NCBI GenBank assembly: GCA_011087645.1
Contig: JAALLF010000003.1
Coordinates: forward strand, 186,001 to 250,000
From: Alphaproteobacteria bacterium
GTDB lineage: Bacteria; Pseudomonadota; Alphaproteobacteria; UBA6615
Direction of reading: 5' to 3'
DNA length: 64,000 bases
Below the pieces are notes generated by a model. It made no database searches and had not been told where the DNA came from. It was given only the letters and a program-made list of their open reading frames with translations. Below, in pieces: positions 53,780-61,862 of the stretch. The position numbers and the translations under genes are program-made. The first letter of the stretch is position 1, and each line of letters starts with the position of its first letter.

Positions 53780-56706
53780 CGCTCGCTCCTCCGGCGCCGC
53801 CAATTGCCTGGCGACAGGAACCGAGCGCCATAACGCAGGATCGCCGGACGCGCCTCGACGCCGGGCAGGTCTTCCATCACCGGGAACTGAGGTGCGCTTT
53901 CGCCTTCTTCGCCGGGCTCGGCCTTGGTCAGGCGCACCCGCAAATCGAACCAGGCGGCCTGGCCGGTGATCGGGTCGGCGTTGGCGTAGCGGTGGCCGTT
54001 CTTGGGTGGCAGCAAGTCTGTGATCAAATGGTTGAGCAAGAAGCCGCGGCGCGATTCCGGGGCATTGTCGTCGAGGTTCCAACTACCGCGTCGCTTGCCG
54101 ATGGCGTTCCACGTCCACACGGTTGCCTTGTTGCAGCCTTCCATACTTTTGATCTGCGCCTTGATGCGCCCATAGGGGCTTTCGACCCAGGCCCAATCGT
54201 CATCGACGAGTTCGGCATCGCGGGCGGCCTCGGCGTTGATGTAGAGCCGGTTATAACCATGTATCTGGCGCAGCCAGGCGTTTTGCGAACCCCAGGAATG
54301 GTACATCGCCATCGGCCGTTGGGTGAGCGCATGAAGCGGATAGGCGTCGTCGCCGCTGAACTCTTCCTCGAAGGGCGGATACCAGATCGGCAACGGGTCG
54401 AAATGTGTGTCGATGCGCTCCCGATGGGTGTCCGGCGGCTGATGCTCCCCGTGGCCTTGCGCGGCGAGGCGGAACTTTTGCAATGGCTCGCTATAGAGTT
54501 GTAGCACGATCTGCTTGGGCTCCGGGATCCAACCCATTTTGGCGGAATATTCGAGATAGCTCTGGTTTGCGAATTTGAAGAAGCGCTGTTCGGGCGCCAG
54601 TTCTTCATGCCAGAAACAGCCATTTTCCACATAGCGGTCGAGCTGGTCGGGGTTCGCGGCGCCCTTGCCATGGACCGTTCCATGCTCACCGCGCCACCCC
54701 GCTAAGGGACCGACCCCGGGGGTGCGCTCGTGGTTGGCGATATAGTCCGCATACCCGCCGGCATAGCGCGGCGCGCCCGCCTCGTCGACGAAGGCCGGTA
54801 GTCCCAGGCGCGCACCGAGATCGATCAGTACGTCTTGGAAGGGCCGCACATCGCGGTCTGGAGCTACGACCGGCTGGCGAATTGAATCCGCCGGCCCGTC
54901 GGCGTTGGAAATCGGCCGGTCGAGCATGCTGATGCAATCCCAGCGCTCGAGATAGGTGGTATCGGGCAGGATCAGATCGGCATAGGGCACCATCTCTGAT
55001 GAGAAGGCGTCGGAATAGATGATTTTGGGTATCCGATACTCACCCGTATCCGGGTCGATATCGGTCAACATGTCGATGGTCTCCGACGTATTCATCGCCG
55101 AATTCCAACTCATATTGGCCATGAACATGAACAGCACGTCGATCGGGTAGGGGTCGCCAGCCCAGGCGTTGCGGATGACCAAATGCATCATGCCGTGGGC
55201 CGACAGCGGGTATTCCCACGAAAACGCTTTGTCGATGCGCGATGGGCTGCCATCGGCCTCGACCAGCAGGTCCTCCGGCCCGGTGATAAACCCCAACGGC
55301 GGTCCCGGCATCGGGGTCTCTGGCGCGAGCTGATCGCTGCGGCCGGCCGGTTTGGGGCCTGGCGGCGCCGGTCGGGGAAAGGGCGGTTTATAGCGAAAGC
55401 CGCCTGGGCAATCGATGCTGCCCAGCAGCATTTGCAGCATGTGGATCGCCCGGCAGGTCTGGAAGCCGTTGGAATGGGCCGAGATGCCGCGCATGGCGTG
55501 CATCGATACCGGCCGGCCGATCATCTTGTCGTGGCGCCGTCCGGCCCAATCGGTCCAGGGCTGGTCGATCTCGATGGTCTGCTCGAAGGCGGCGTGCGCC
55601 AGTTCGGCGGCGATGCGCTGGATCGTCGTGGCATCGATGCCGGTTTGCGCGGCGACCGCGGCCGGGGCGTATTGCGGGTCGCTGTAGCGCTCGAGCAGCA
55701 ACTGGAAGGCAGGCACGGCGGTCCCGCTGAGATCGCCATCGCCCAGTTGGGCCAGATCGAAACTGCCTTGCATGGCCGGCGAAATATCCGCCGACAGTGC
55801 GTTGGCCAGATTGGCGGTGCTCTGGTCTACCGCCAGGGGATCATTGTCGCTGTTACGCACGAACATGCCGTCATGGGCTTCGCCGGGGGCTTGGTAAACC
55901 AGCCACGGGGCGTTGGTATAGCGCACCAGATATTCCAGATCGACCTTGCCGGCGCGCAGCAGTTCGTGGACCAATGCCAGTACGAACAACCCGTCGGTGC
56001 CGGGCCGCACGCCCAGCCATTCGTCGGCGATGGCGGAATAGCCGGTGCGCACCGGGTTCACGGAAACGAACTTGGTGTCTGCGTTAGCTTTCAGTTTCCC
56101 CAGCCCGGCCTTGATCGGGTTGGAATCGTGGTCCTCGGCGACCCCGAACATCAGGAAGTAGCGGCTGCGCTCCCAGTCCGGCTCGCCGAATTCCCAAAAC
56201 GAGCCGCCGATCGTATAGAGGCCGGCGGCGGCCATATTGACTGAGCAAAAGCCGCCATGAGCGGCATAGTTGGGGGTGCCGAATTGAGTTGCCCAAAACC
56301 CGGTCAGGCCCTGGCTCTGGTCGCGGCCGGTAAAGAAGGCCAGTTTGCGCGGATCGCGTTTGCGGATATCGCCAAGCCATTCGCTTGCCGTTGCCAGGGC
56401 TTCGTCCCACTCGATTTCGGCGAATTCGTTAGAACCGCGCGGACCGACGCGCTTGAGCGGCTTCGACAGCCGCGCCGGTGAATAATGCTGCATGATGCCG
56501 GCGGAACCCTTGGCGCACAGCACGCCTTTATTCACCGGATGGTTCGGGTTGCCCTCGATATAGCGAATAGCGCCATCGCGCAGATGCACGTTGATGCCGC
56601 AACGGCACGCGCACATATAGCAAGTCGTGGTTTTGACTTCGTCGGAGACCGGCGGCGAAGTGTCGATGATCTCAGGCGAGTTAAAGCGGGGCGTGTCGTC
56701 GGGCAT
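53776..56706 (-). CDS. soeA: Molybdopterin sulfite dehydrogenase catalytic subunit (SoeA)
   Basis: 976 residues, close to SoeA of Allochromatium. N-terminal 4Fe-4S site C29-x2-C32-x3-C36-x27-C64 (CYMCACRCG then GVLCAKGSAG). Molybdopterin oxidoreductase core follows, with FTGRDQSQGLTGFWATQFG, HAMRGISAHSNGFQTCRAIH and LMFMANMSW-type cofactor contacts; the C-terminal molydop_binding domain contains HALTQRPMAMYHSWGSQN. It oxidises cytoplasmic sulfite to sulfate, with electrons leaving through SoeB and SoeC. No Tat signal, in line with a cytoplasmic face. A related reductase (dms-like) is the alternative; the sulfur genes upstream favour SoeA. Confidence 0.85.
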   Translation of the reverse strand: MPDDTPRFNSPEIIDTSPPVSDEVKTTTCYMCACRCGINVHLRDGAIRYIEGNPNHPVNKGVLCAKGSAGIMQHYSPARLSKPLKRVGPRGSNEFAEIEWDEALATASEWLGDIRKRDPRKLAFFTGRDQSQGLTGFWATQFGTPNYAAHGGFCSVNMAAAGLYTIGGSFWEFGEPDWERSRYFLMFGVAEDHDSNPIKAGLGKLKANADTKFVSVNPVRTGYSAIADEWLGVRPGTDGLFVLALVHELLRAGKVDLEYLVRYTNAPWLVYQAPGEAHDGMFVRNSDNDPLAVDQSTANLANALSADISPAMQGSFDLAQLGDGDLSGTAVPAFQLLLERYSDPQYAPAAVAAQTGIDATTIQRIAAELAHAAFEQTIEIDQPWTDWAGRRHDKMIGRPVSMHAMRGISAHSNGFQTCRAIHMLQMLLGSIDCPGGFRYKPPFPRPAPPGPKPAGRSDQLAPETPMPGPPLGFITGPEDLLVEADGSPSRIDKAFSWEYPLSAHGMMHLVIRNAWAGDPYPIDVLFMFMANMSWNSAMNTSETIDMLTDIDPDTGEYRIPKIIYSDAFSSEMVPYADLILPDTTYLERWDCISMLDRPISNADGPADSIRQPVVAPDRDVRPFQDVLIDLGARLGLPAFVDEAGAPRYAGGYADYIANHERTPGVGPLAGWRGEHGTVHGKGAANPDQLDRYVENGCFWHEELAPEQRFFKFANQSYLEYSAKMGWIPEPKQIVLQLYSEPLQKFRLAAQGHGEHQPPDTHRERIDTHFDPLPIWYPPFEEEFSGDDAYPLHALTQRPMAMYHSWGSQNAWLRQIHGYNRLYINAEAARDAELVDDDWAWVESPYGRIKAQIKSMEGCNKATVWTWNAIGKRRGSWNLDDNAPESRRGFLLNHLITDLLPPKNGHRYANADPITGQAAWFDLRVRLTKAEPGEEGESAPQFPVMEDLPGVEARPAILRYGARFLSPGNWRRRRSER

Positions 56707-56732
56707 AAATTTACGCTATCGGGCTGGGGCTT

Positions 56733-57263
56733 CTACGTGAGGGTATCGATCTGGTCATTGTTCAATCCACCCGGCACGATCGTGACCGGAATACGCAATT
56801 TACCGATGATCTTTTTCATGAGAAAGCTAATCAACGGCCCGGGCCCGCGTGCGTTGGTTGCGGCGGCGAGCACGAGTATACGGATTTGGCTGTCCTCGTC
56901 GATCAGTTGGACCAGGGCGGACTTGGTATCGCCTTCCTTGATGTAAAGAATTGGCATTTCGCCGCCGGTCAACTCTGTGACCGTTGCCGCGTGTTCCTGC
57001 AGCAATTGTTCGGCCTCGTCGCGGGCCTCCTCGCGCATCAAATTGCCGATCGCCGCCCAATGCTGGAAATCGGCCTTGCGGACGACACGCAACAGGCCGA
57101 CCCGTCCCCCGGTGCGCTTCGCCCGCAGACTGGCGAAGCGCAGTGCGACCCGCATTTCCGTGGTGTTGTCGACGACCACGAGAAATACATTCGGCTGGCT
57201 CAAATCGTCGCGTCGGCCTTGCGCGGTGGCACTTAGTGTCTCGGTCGATGGTTGATCGGTCAT
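56733..57263 (-). CDS. Universal stress protein-family protein in the soe operon
   Basis: 176 residues from ATG 57263. UspA fold: NVFLVVVDNTTEMRVALRFA (N-terminal strand with conserved acidic residue), GGRVGLLRVVRK, QIRILVLAAATNARGPGPLI and IPVTIVPGG, the usual C-terminal G-x2-G phosphate-contact region being degenerate. It is embedded between the TIGR02186 and soeA genes with short spacing, so it is co-expressed with sulfite oxidation. A nucleotide-binding stress role is inferred; specific function unknown. Confidence 0.8.
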   Translation of the reverse strand: MTDQPSTETLSATAQGRRDDLSQPNVFLVVVDNTTEMRVALRFASLRAKRTGGRVGLLRVVRKADFQHWAAIGNLMREEARDEAEQLLQEHAATVTELTGGEMPILYIKEGDTKSALVQLIDEDSQIRILVLAAATNARGPGPLISFLMKKIIGKLRIPVTIVPGGLNNDQIDTLT

Positions 57264-57270
57264 AGCTCGG

Positions 57271-58035
57271 TCAGACGTTGCGGAAGACAATGCCGGCGAA
57301 CCAGCCCGCCGCCAATGCAATTAAGATGGCAAGCAGACCGTATATCGACGGGTTCTGGTTGGCGAATTCGAACACGTTGGCTTCGAAGCCGCTTTTTCGC
57401 ACCTGCAGCGTGGTGTCGGTGCGGTCGATGATGGCGCCGTTAGCGACGAGATATATCGTCGCGGTATATTCGCCGGTTGGCACGCTGGACGGAAATTGCA
57501 CCTGGGTGCGGAACAAGCGGTCGCCGAGAAATCTTATCTCGCCGAGTTCCGGGTTAAACAACCCGACGCGTTGCTTATTGCGAATTAGAGCTGCGGCAAA
57601 CGCGGTGACCTCGGCTTGTGGCGCCGATGTCACGGGCGCCACCGACAAGTTGACGGCGCCGATCTGCTCGTCCTGTAGCACCGTGGCTGGCAAGAGGTCC
57701 GCCAGCGGGCGCGACGCGGCGACGTGATAGAATCCTGGCACCATGTCGAAGGTTAGGCTGTCGGCGTTAATCCACACGCCGGCGACCCGTCCCTTGCGGC
57801 GGACGACCACTTGGCTTTCCGGCGCACGCACGACGACGATGACGTCGCCGGCCCCGTCGGTGGCACCGAACAGCAGCACCTCGGTGCCGGTAAAGCCGGT
57901 GGTGATGGCGATCAGGTCTTCGCTCAAATCAGCCACCAGCGGCGAGCGGTCGGAGGGCGTTTGCGCGTAGGACGGCGTGGCGCTGACACCGACGGCCAGG
58001 AAAAATATAATGGCGATGTGACGGAAGTTTCTCAT
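57271..58035 (-). CDS. TIGR02186-family exported membrane-anchored protein
   Basis: 254 residues. N-terminal signal peptide (IAIIFFLAVGVSATPSYA), a beta-rich periplasmic body with GTEVLLFGATDGAGDVIVVV and TFDMVPGFYHVAASRPLADL, and one C-terminal membrane helix (YGLLAILIALAAGWFAGIVF). This matches TIGR02186, found next to TauE/SafE sulfite/sulfur exporters in proteobacteria. Function not established; probably assists export or handling of sulfur compounds at the inner membrane. Overlaps the permease gene by 4 bases. Confidence 0.83.
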   Translation of the reverse strand: MRNFRHIAIIFFLAVGVSATPSYAQTPSDRSPLVADLSEDLIAITTGFTGTEVLLFGATDGAGDVIVVVRAPESQVVVRRKGRVAGVWINADSLTFDMVPGFYHVAASRPLADLLPATVLQDEQIGAVNLSVAPVTSAPQAEVTAFAAALIRNKQRVGLFNPELGEIRFLGDRLFRTQVQFPSSVPTGEYTATIYLVANGAIIDRTDTTLQVRKSGFEANVFEFANQNPSIYGLLAILIALAAGWFAGIVFRNV

Positions 58036-58958
58036 CCGCCAAATCCGGAAATTTCGCTGATCGAGAATAGGTCGACGGGGGTCGATACCAGATCGTAGGC
58101 GATCTTGGCGCAGACCGCCAAAACCATCAGCGCCAGCAGGCCGCGTAGTTGTTCGCCGCGCAATAGTCCGCCGACCTTGGTGCCAAATTGCGCGCCGATG
58201 ACCGCTGAGGCCAGCAGCAGAAACGCCAGCACGATGTCCACCGTTTGGTTGGTTGTTGCCTGTAGGAAGGTGACGTTGGCGGTGACGAAAATAATTTGGA
58301 ATAGCGATGTGCCGACCACCATGGCGGTCGGCATGCCGAGCAGATAGATCATCGCCGGCACCATGATAAAGCCGCCGCCGACCCCCATGATGGCGGCCAG
58401 GATACCGACAACAAAGCCGATGCCGATCGGCACGAGGGCGCTGATATAAAGGCGCGACCGGCGGAACCGCATTTTAAACGGCAGGCCGTGCAGCCAGGTG
58501 TGTTGGTGTAGCTTGCCGCGGGTTGTCGTTCCCGCTTGGCGCCGCAATATGGTGCGGCCGCTCTCGAACAGCATCAACGACCCGATAGCGCCCAAAAAGA
58601 CCACATAGCTGAGCGCGATCAGCAATTCGACTTGGCCCAACTGGCGTAGCAGAGTGAAGATCAGCACGCCGACCCCGGATCCCACGAAGCCGCCGACCGT
58701 CAATATTAGACCCATTTTAAAGTCGACATTGCCGCGCCGCATATGCGCCAACGCACCGGAGACCGACGCGGCAACGATCTGGTTCGCCTCGCTGGCAACC
58801 GCGACAGCCGGCGGGATGCCGATAAAAATCAACAGCGGCGTCATCAAAAATCCGCCGCCGACCCCGAATAACCCCGACAGAAAACCGATCGCGCCGCCCA
58901 ATCCCAAAATTAGGAAAACGTCGACCGACATTTCGGCTATCGGCAGGTAAATATTCAT
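58032..58958 (-). CDS. TauE/SafE (TSUP) family sulfite/sulfur exporter
   Basis: 308 residues, eight or so helices. TSUP signatures: GFLSGLFGVGGGFLMTPLLI and the repeated motif AAIMGVGGGFIMVPAMIYLLG (20 residues: AIMGVGGGFIMVPAMIYLLG). Members export sulfite or sulfoacetate; with soeABC, rhodanese and TIGR02186 genes around it, export of sulfite or another sulfur anion is likely. Translationally coupled to the TIGR02186 gene. Confidence 0.88.
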   Translation of the reverse strand: MNIYLPIAEMSVDVFLILGLGGAIGFLSGLFGVGGGFLMTPLLIFIGIPPAVAVASEANQIVAASVSGALAHMRRGNVDFKMGLILTVGGFVGSGVGVLIFTLLRQLGQVELLIALSYVVFLGAIGSLMLFESGRTILRRQAGTTTRGKLHQHTWLHGLPFKMRFRRSRLYISALVPIGIGFVVGILAAIMGVGGGFIMVPAMIYLLGMPTAMVVGTSLFQIIFVTANVTFLQATTNQTVDIVLAFLLLASAVIGAQFGTKVGGLLRGEQLRGLLALMVLAVCAKIAYDLVSTPVDLFSISEISGFGG

Positions 58959-58997
58959 CGGTTGGCTAACGTTCGCGTCGGATCGAGGTTGCTGAAA

Positions 58998-59333
58998 TCA
59001 ATTGTCTGCGCCGGTCTCCACGGGTAGCCCGGCCGCCGTCCACGCTAGAAGGCCGCCGGCCATGCGGAAAATCTCACCCTCGTAGCCAGAATCGATAAGC
59101 CGTTCAGCGGCCATACCGCAGCGCTGGCCGCTACGACAATGGAAGATCAGCGTTTTATTGGCTGGCGGCGAAACCGCGCCGGGATCGAACCGCGAGAGGG
59201 GCATAAGGGTTACGTTGGCGATATGCGCTTCGGCATATTCATGGTCTTCGCGCACGTCGATGACATAGGCGGTGGCGTCGTTGAGTTTTGCCTGAATTTC
59301 CGCGGGGTCGAGGAACGTTACCTGCTGCGTCAT
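58998..59333 (-). CDS. Rhodanese-domain sulfurtransferase
   Basis: 111 residues, a single rhodanese domain. Active-site loop HCRSGQRCGMA with the catalytic Cys and the six-residue loop typical of thiosulfate/persulfide transfer; VIDVREDHEYAEAHI is the N-terminal signature. It moves sulfane sulfur from thiosulfate or persulfides to acceptors. First enzyme gene behind the sensor gene, as in other BigR/SqrR-controlled clusters. Confidence 0.92.
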   Translation of the reverse strand: MTQQVTFLDPAEIQAKLNDATAYVIDVREDHEYAEAHIANVTLMPLSRFDPGAVSPPANKTLIFHCRSGQRCGMAAERLIDSGYEGEIFRMAGGLLAWTAAGLPVETGADN

Positions 59334-59394
59334 TTCTAAAGGGCCTCTGGGATTACGATGTGGTTTCGATGAAGTTCATAGAGACCCTAAGGGC

Positions 59395-59748
59395 TCAGGC
59401 GCCTGTTGCGCTGCGGCGGCTGGGTTTGGCCGCCGGTCGGTCAGGCGCGTCGTCGTCAGCGCAATAGAGTTTGTAGAGTGTCTGCAGAACCGCGCCGGCT
59501 TCGGCGCTGGCGACGGAGTAGTAGATTGTTTGGGCGTCGCGGCGGGTTTGTACCAGTTTATCGCGGCGTAGACGGGCTAGGTGTTGCGACAAAGCCGATT
59601 GACTGAGACCGACCAGGCGTTCGAGTTCACCGACGGATTTTTCAGTTTCGCTCAAATGGCACAGGATCAGCAGGCGCCTGTCATTTGCTAACGATTTGAG
59701 TAGCCGGCTCGCCTGTTCTGATTTTTCTTTGAGCGCGTGGATGTCCAT
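59395..59748 (-). CDS. Persulfide-sensing ArsR-family repressor (BigR/SqrR type)
   Basis: 117 residues from ATG 59748. Winged-helix ArsR fold: SLANDRRLLILCHLSE, recognition helix GLSQSALSQHLARLRRDKLV, wing RRDAQTIYYSV. Cys30 (LILCHL) and Cys96 (LYKLYC) are 66 residues apart, the same separation as Cys41/Cys107 in SqrR and Cys42/Cys108 in BigR, whose oxidation by persulfide to a tetrasulfide bridge releases DNA. So it likely represses this operon until sulfide or persulfide appears. The frame open to 59832 extends into the control region and is not the start. Confidence 0.88.
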   Translation of the reverse strand: MDIHALKEKSEQASRLLKSLANDRRLLILCHLSETEKSVGELERLVGLSQSALSQHLARLRRDKLVQTRRDAQTIYYSVASAEAGAVLQTLYKLYCADDDAPDRPAAKPSRRSATGA

Positions 59749-59757
59749 AAAATTAGT

Positions 59758-59769
59758 ATATTCGCATAT
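59758..59769. promoter_or_regulatory. Candidate repressor operator between tusA and the BigR-like gene
   Basis: ATAT-TCGC-ATAT in an A+T-rich stretch 10 bases upstream of the repressor start, within the 121-bp divergent region to tusA. BigR/SqrR bind A+T-rich imperfect palindromes overlapping their own promoter. Position and composition fit, sequence match is only approximate. Confidence 0.4.
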
Positions 59770-59869
59770 TAGAAAAACGGTCAATCGAGTTGGCGGAAAT
59801 TTGGCACTTGCGGCGCTGGCCGATAACCGCACTATGAAACGGCATCAACATTTGCGGACGGATTAGATC

Positions 59870-60091
59870 ATGGATGTCCTCGACACCTCTGGGCTCAAAT
59901 GCCCGTTGCCGGTTCTAAAGGCAAAAAAAGCTCTCAAGACGATGGCGGCCGGCGCGCGACTGACGGTGGTCGCCACGGATCCGGGCGCCATGAAAGATTT
60001 TCACAATTTTTGCGAGGCAACCGGCGACACGTTGGAATCCGCAACCGAGGATGACGGTGTCCTGACCTTTGTCATCAGCAAGGCCGAATGA
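59870..60091 (+). CDS. tusA: TusA-family sulfur carrier protein
   Basis: 73 residues. The TusA motif LKCPLPVLKAKKAL has the sulfur-carrying Cys11 in CPxP context; the C-terminal GVLTFVISKAE is normal. It ferries sulfane sulfur between rhodaneses and biosynthetic or oxidation enzymes. Divergent from, and probably co-regulated with, the repressor-rhodanese-soe operon. Confidence 0.92.
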   Translation: MDVLDTSGLKCPLPVLKAKKALKTMAAGARLTVVATDPGAMKDFHNFCEATGDTLESATEDDGVLTFVISKAE

Positions 60092-60144
60092 AAATCGTCG
60101 GAACCGCTTGCCGCATCTTTTGCCAATGCCGGTCAGATCAAAAT

Positions 60145-61068
60145 CTATTCGGCAGGGATCGCTGGTAGGGACTTTAAATAGGTGGCGATGGCGGCTTGAT
60201 CGGCCTCGGTAAGTTTGCCGGTGGCGTCATCGATCACGTCGGTCATCGCGCCGCCGGCGAAATCACCGTCGGGTTTGAAGCCGATTTGTAGGAACGTCAC
60301 CACATCGTCGGCGCTCCATTCCTTAATTCCGCGCTTTGCGTGGCCGGTGATATTGGGAACGGGCTTGTTTTCGGGTCCCTTGGGATTGCCGGAGAAGGCG
60401 CGGTCGCGCTGCAGCGCGCCAAAAACATTGCGCGGCGTGTGGCATTCGCCGCAATGGCCAGGTCCGTTGACGATGTAGGCGCCCCGGTTCCAGGCCGCGC
60501 TTTCATCGGGGTCGGGCAGGGGGACTTCGGTATCGAAAAATAAGGCGCGCCACACATACATGCCGGCGCGCACGCTAAAGGGAAAACTAAGATTATGGTC
60601 GGGCACTTGGTTGCGCACCGGTTCGATGGAGTTGAGATAGGCCTTCAGATCGAGCATGTCCTGCTTAGTCATGCGTGTGTAGGACGTGTAGGGAAATGCC
60701 GGGTAATAGGGCTTGCCGTCTGGCGACTTGCCGTGGTGCAGCGCCAGCGCAAAGTCGGCGTCGCTCCAGTCGCCGATCCCCGTCTCGCGATCCGGCGTAA
60801 TGTTGGGTGGAAAGAACGAGCCGAATGGTGACTTCAGTTCGCGCCCGCCGGCCAGAAACTTGCCACCCTTGGGTGCGGTGTGACAGGTGGCGCAGCCGGC
60901 AAGGCGCACAGTGTAAGCGCCCCGTTCAGCATCGCCTTTGGCATTTTCCGTAAATTGGCGCCACGCGGTTTCGTAATCGCGACTGTCTTCCTGTCGCAGC
61001 ACGATGCCCCCCAGAACTAACGTTCCGACTATGACGACCAAGAAGGCGATCAAAAGAAAATTGCGCAT
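60145..61068 (-). CDS. Diheme cytochrome c, membrane-anchored
   Basis: 307 residues. N-terminal hydrophobic helix (FLLIAFLVVIVGTLVLGGIV) that may anchor it, then two cytochrome c domains: heme sites CATCH (in RLAGCATCHTAPKG) and CGECH (in GHCGECHTPRNVF), with a FPYTSYTRM and FPFSVRAGM segment between. Resembles the diheme cytochromes of alcohol/thiosulfate dehydrogenases and c-type partners of membrane oxidoreductases. Possible electron carrier in the sulfur region; direct link to Soe not shown. Lies tail-to-tail with tusA. Confidence 0.83.
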   Translation of the reverse strand: MRNFLLIAFLVVIVGTLVLGGIVLRQEDSRDYETAWRQFTENAKGDAERGAYTVRLAGCATCHTAPKGGKFLAGGRELKSPFGSFFPPNITPDRETGIGDWSDADFALALHHGKSPDGKPYYPAFPYTSYTRMTKQDMLDLKAYLNSIEPVRNQVPDHNLSFPFSVRAGMYVWRALFFDTEVPLPDPDESAAWNRGAYIVNGPGHCGECHTPRNVFGALQRDRAFSGNPKGPENKPVPNITGHAKRGIKEWSADDVVTFLQIGFKPDGDFAGGAMTDVIDDATGKLTEADQAAIATYLKSLPAIPAE

Positions 61069-61082
61069 GAGGCTTTATAAAG

Positions 61083-61117
61083 AAAAACGGCCGCCGGGTA
61101 ATACCCAGGCGGCCGTT
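61083..61117 (-). terminator. Terminator of the cytochrome c' gene
   Basis: 10-bp stem AACGGCCGCC / GGCGGCCGTT with an inner GGGT/ACCC pairing; on the minus strand it is followed by TTTTTC. It lies between the cytochrome c' gene and the downstream diheme cytochrome gene, so the two are probably transcribed separately or attenuated. Confidence 0.85.
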
Positions 61118-61140
61118 GGTCTCCCAAGAACGTACGCGAA

Positions 61141-61623
61141 TTATTCCGGCTTGGGCGCCCGATAAGCTTTGTGACAGGCGCCGCAAGTGGCGCCGATCGA
61201 GCCAACGACTGCTTTCGGGTCGCTGCCCAAGCTGCCGCCGCTGGCGTCGGCGACGACTTTCGCCGAGGCCGCTTCCAAGGCATTGGCTTTTGAGCGGAAG
61301 TCAGCAAAGTCTTGCCAGATCTCGGGCTTGGCGCGCGTTTCGCCGGTGCCGCTGCCCTCGGGGAACAGCGACGGGATTTTGCTGGCAACTTCGTTGACAG
61401 CCGCGGCGGCTGCCGCAGCGGCCGCGTTATCGCCACCGGCCACCGCAGCGCCGAGTTTTTTCATATTGCCTCCCATGGATTTCATGGCGCCGGAACGTTG
61501 CTTGGTAAGTTCATTCATCTGAGCATCGGACGGGCTGGTGCCAGCCGTCGCGAAGGCAACGCCGACCGCTACAACGGCGATGGCGCTAAGAGTGCGTTTT
61601 ACGATTGTGGAGGATAATTTCAT
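61141..61623 (-). CDS. Cytochrome c' (class II cytochrome c)
   Basis: 160 residues. Signal peptide ending SPSDA before QMNELTKQR. The mature chain is all-helical, Ala-rich, and has its single heme motif CGACH at the very C-terminus (Cys147-Cys150-His151), the class II layout. Class II cytochromes bind NO and CO on a five-coordinate heme and can protect against nitrosative stress. An unusual poly-Ala stretch (about residues 63-75) breaks helix 2. Confidence 0.87.
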   Translation of the reverse strand: MKLSSTIVKRTLSAIAVVAVGVAFATAGTSPSDAQMNELTKQRSGAMKSMGGNMKKLGAAVAGGDNAAAAAAAAAVNEVASKIPSLFPEGSGTGETRAKPEIWQDFADFRSKANALEAASAKVVADASGGSLGSDPKAVVGSIGATCGACHKAYRAPKPE

Positions 61624-61734
61624 GGCGTGGATCGTGCTCCCTGTTCAACTCAAAACTTCCCCGGACGCCATGCGCGCGCGCACACCGCCTCCATCCCAGG
61701 TCACCCTCTAAGCGTCTGTAATGCTAGCGAAAAC

Positions 61735-61752
61735 TTTGTGTAATCACACAAA
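61735..61752. promoter_or_regulatory. 18-bp palindrome upstream of the cytochrome c' and DUF1223 genes
   Basis: TTTGTGT-AATC-ACACAAA, perfect 7-bp arms, in the 239-bp divergent intergenic region. A third half-site-like TTGTGTGAG lies near 61783. Candidate operator for one or both genes; the binding protein is unknown and FNR/Nnr-type consensus does not fit. Confidence 0.4.
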
Positions 61753-61862
61753 CGTGAACGGGTTGACGCTAATTTCATCAATCTTGTGTGAGACATGGAA
61801 TAAACAGCGAGTTCCCTTGTTAGTGTGTTCGTGTACTCACGCATAACCGAGGTCCAAATCCC

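Noticed and set aside
55183..56244. 353-residue forward frame opposite soeA
   Set aside because: Antisense shadow of a molybdopterin enzyme with intact Fe-S motif; no protein family features.
53776..56706. DMSO reductase or formate dehydrogenase identity for the molybdopterin subunit
   Set aside because: Domain order is shared by all three, but repressor, rhodanese, TSUP and TIGR02186 genes in the same operon favour SoeA; not excluded without phylogeny.
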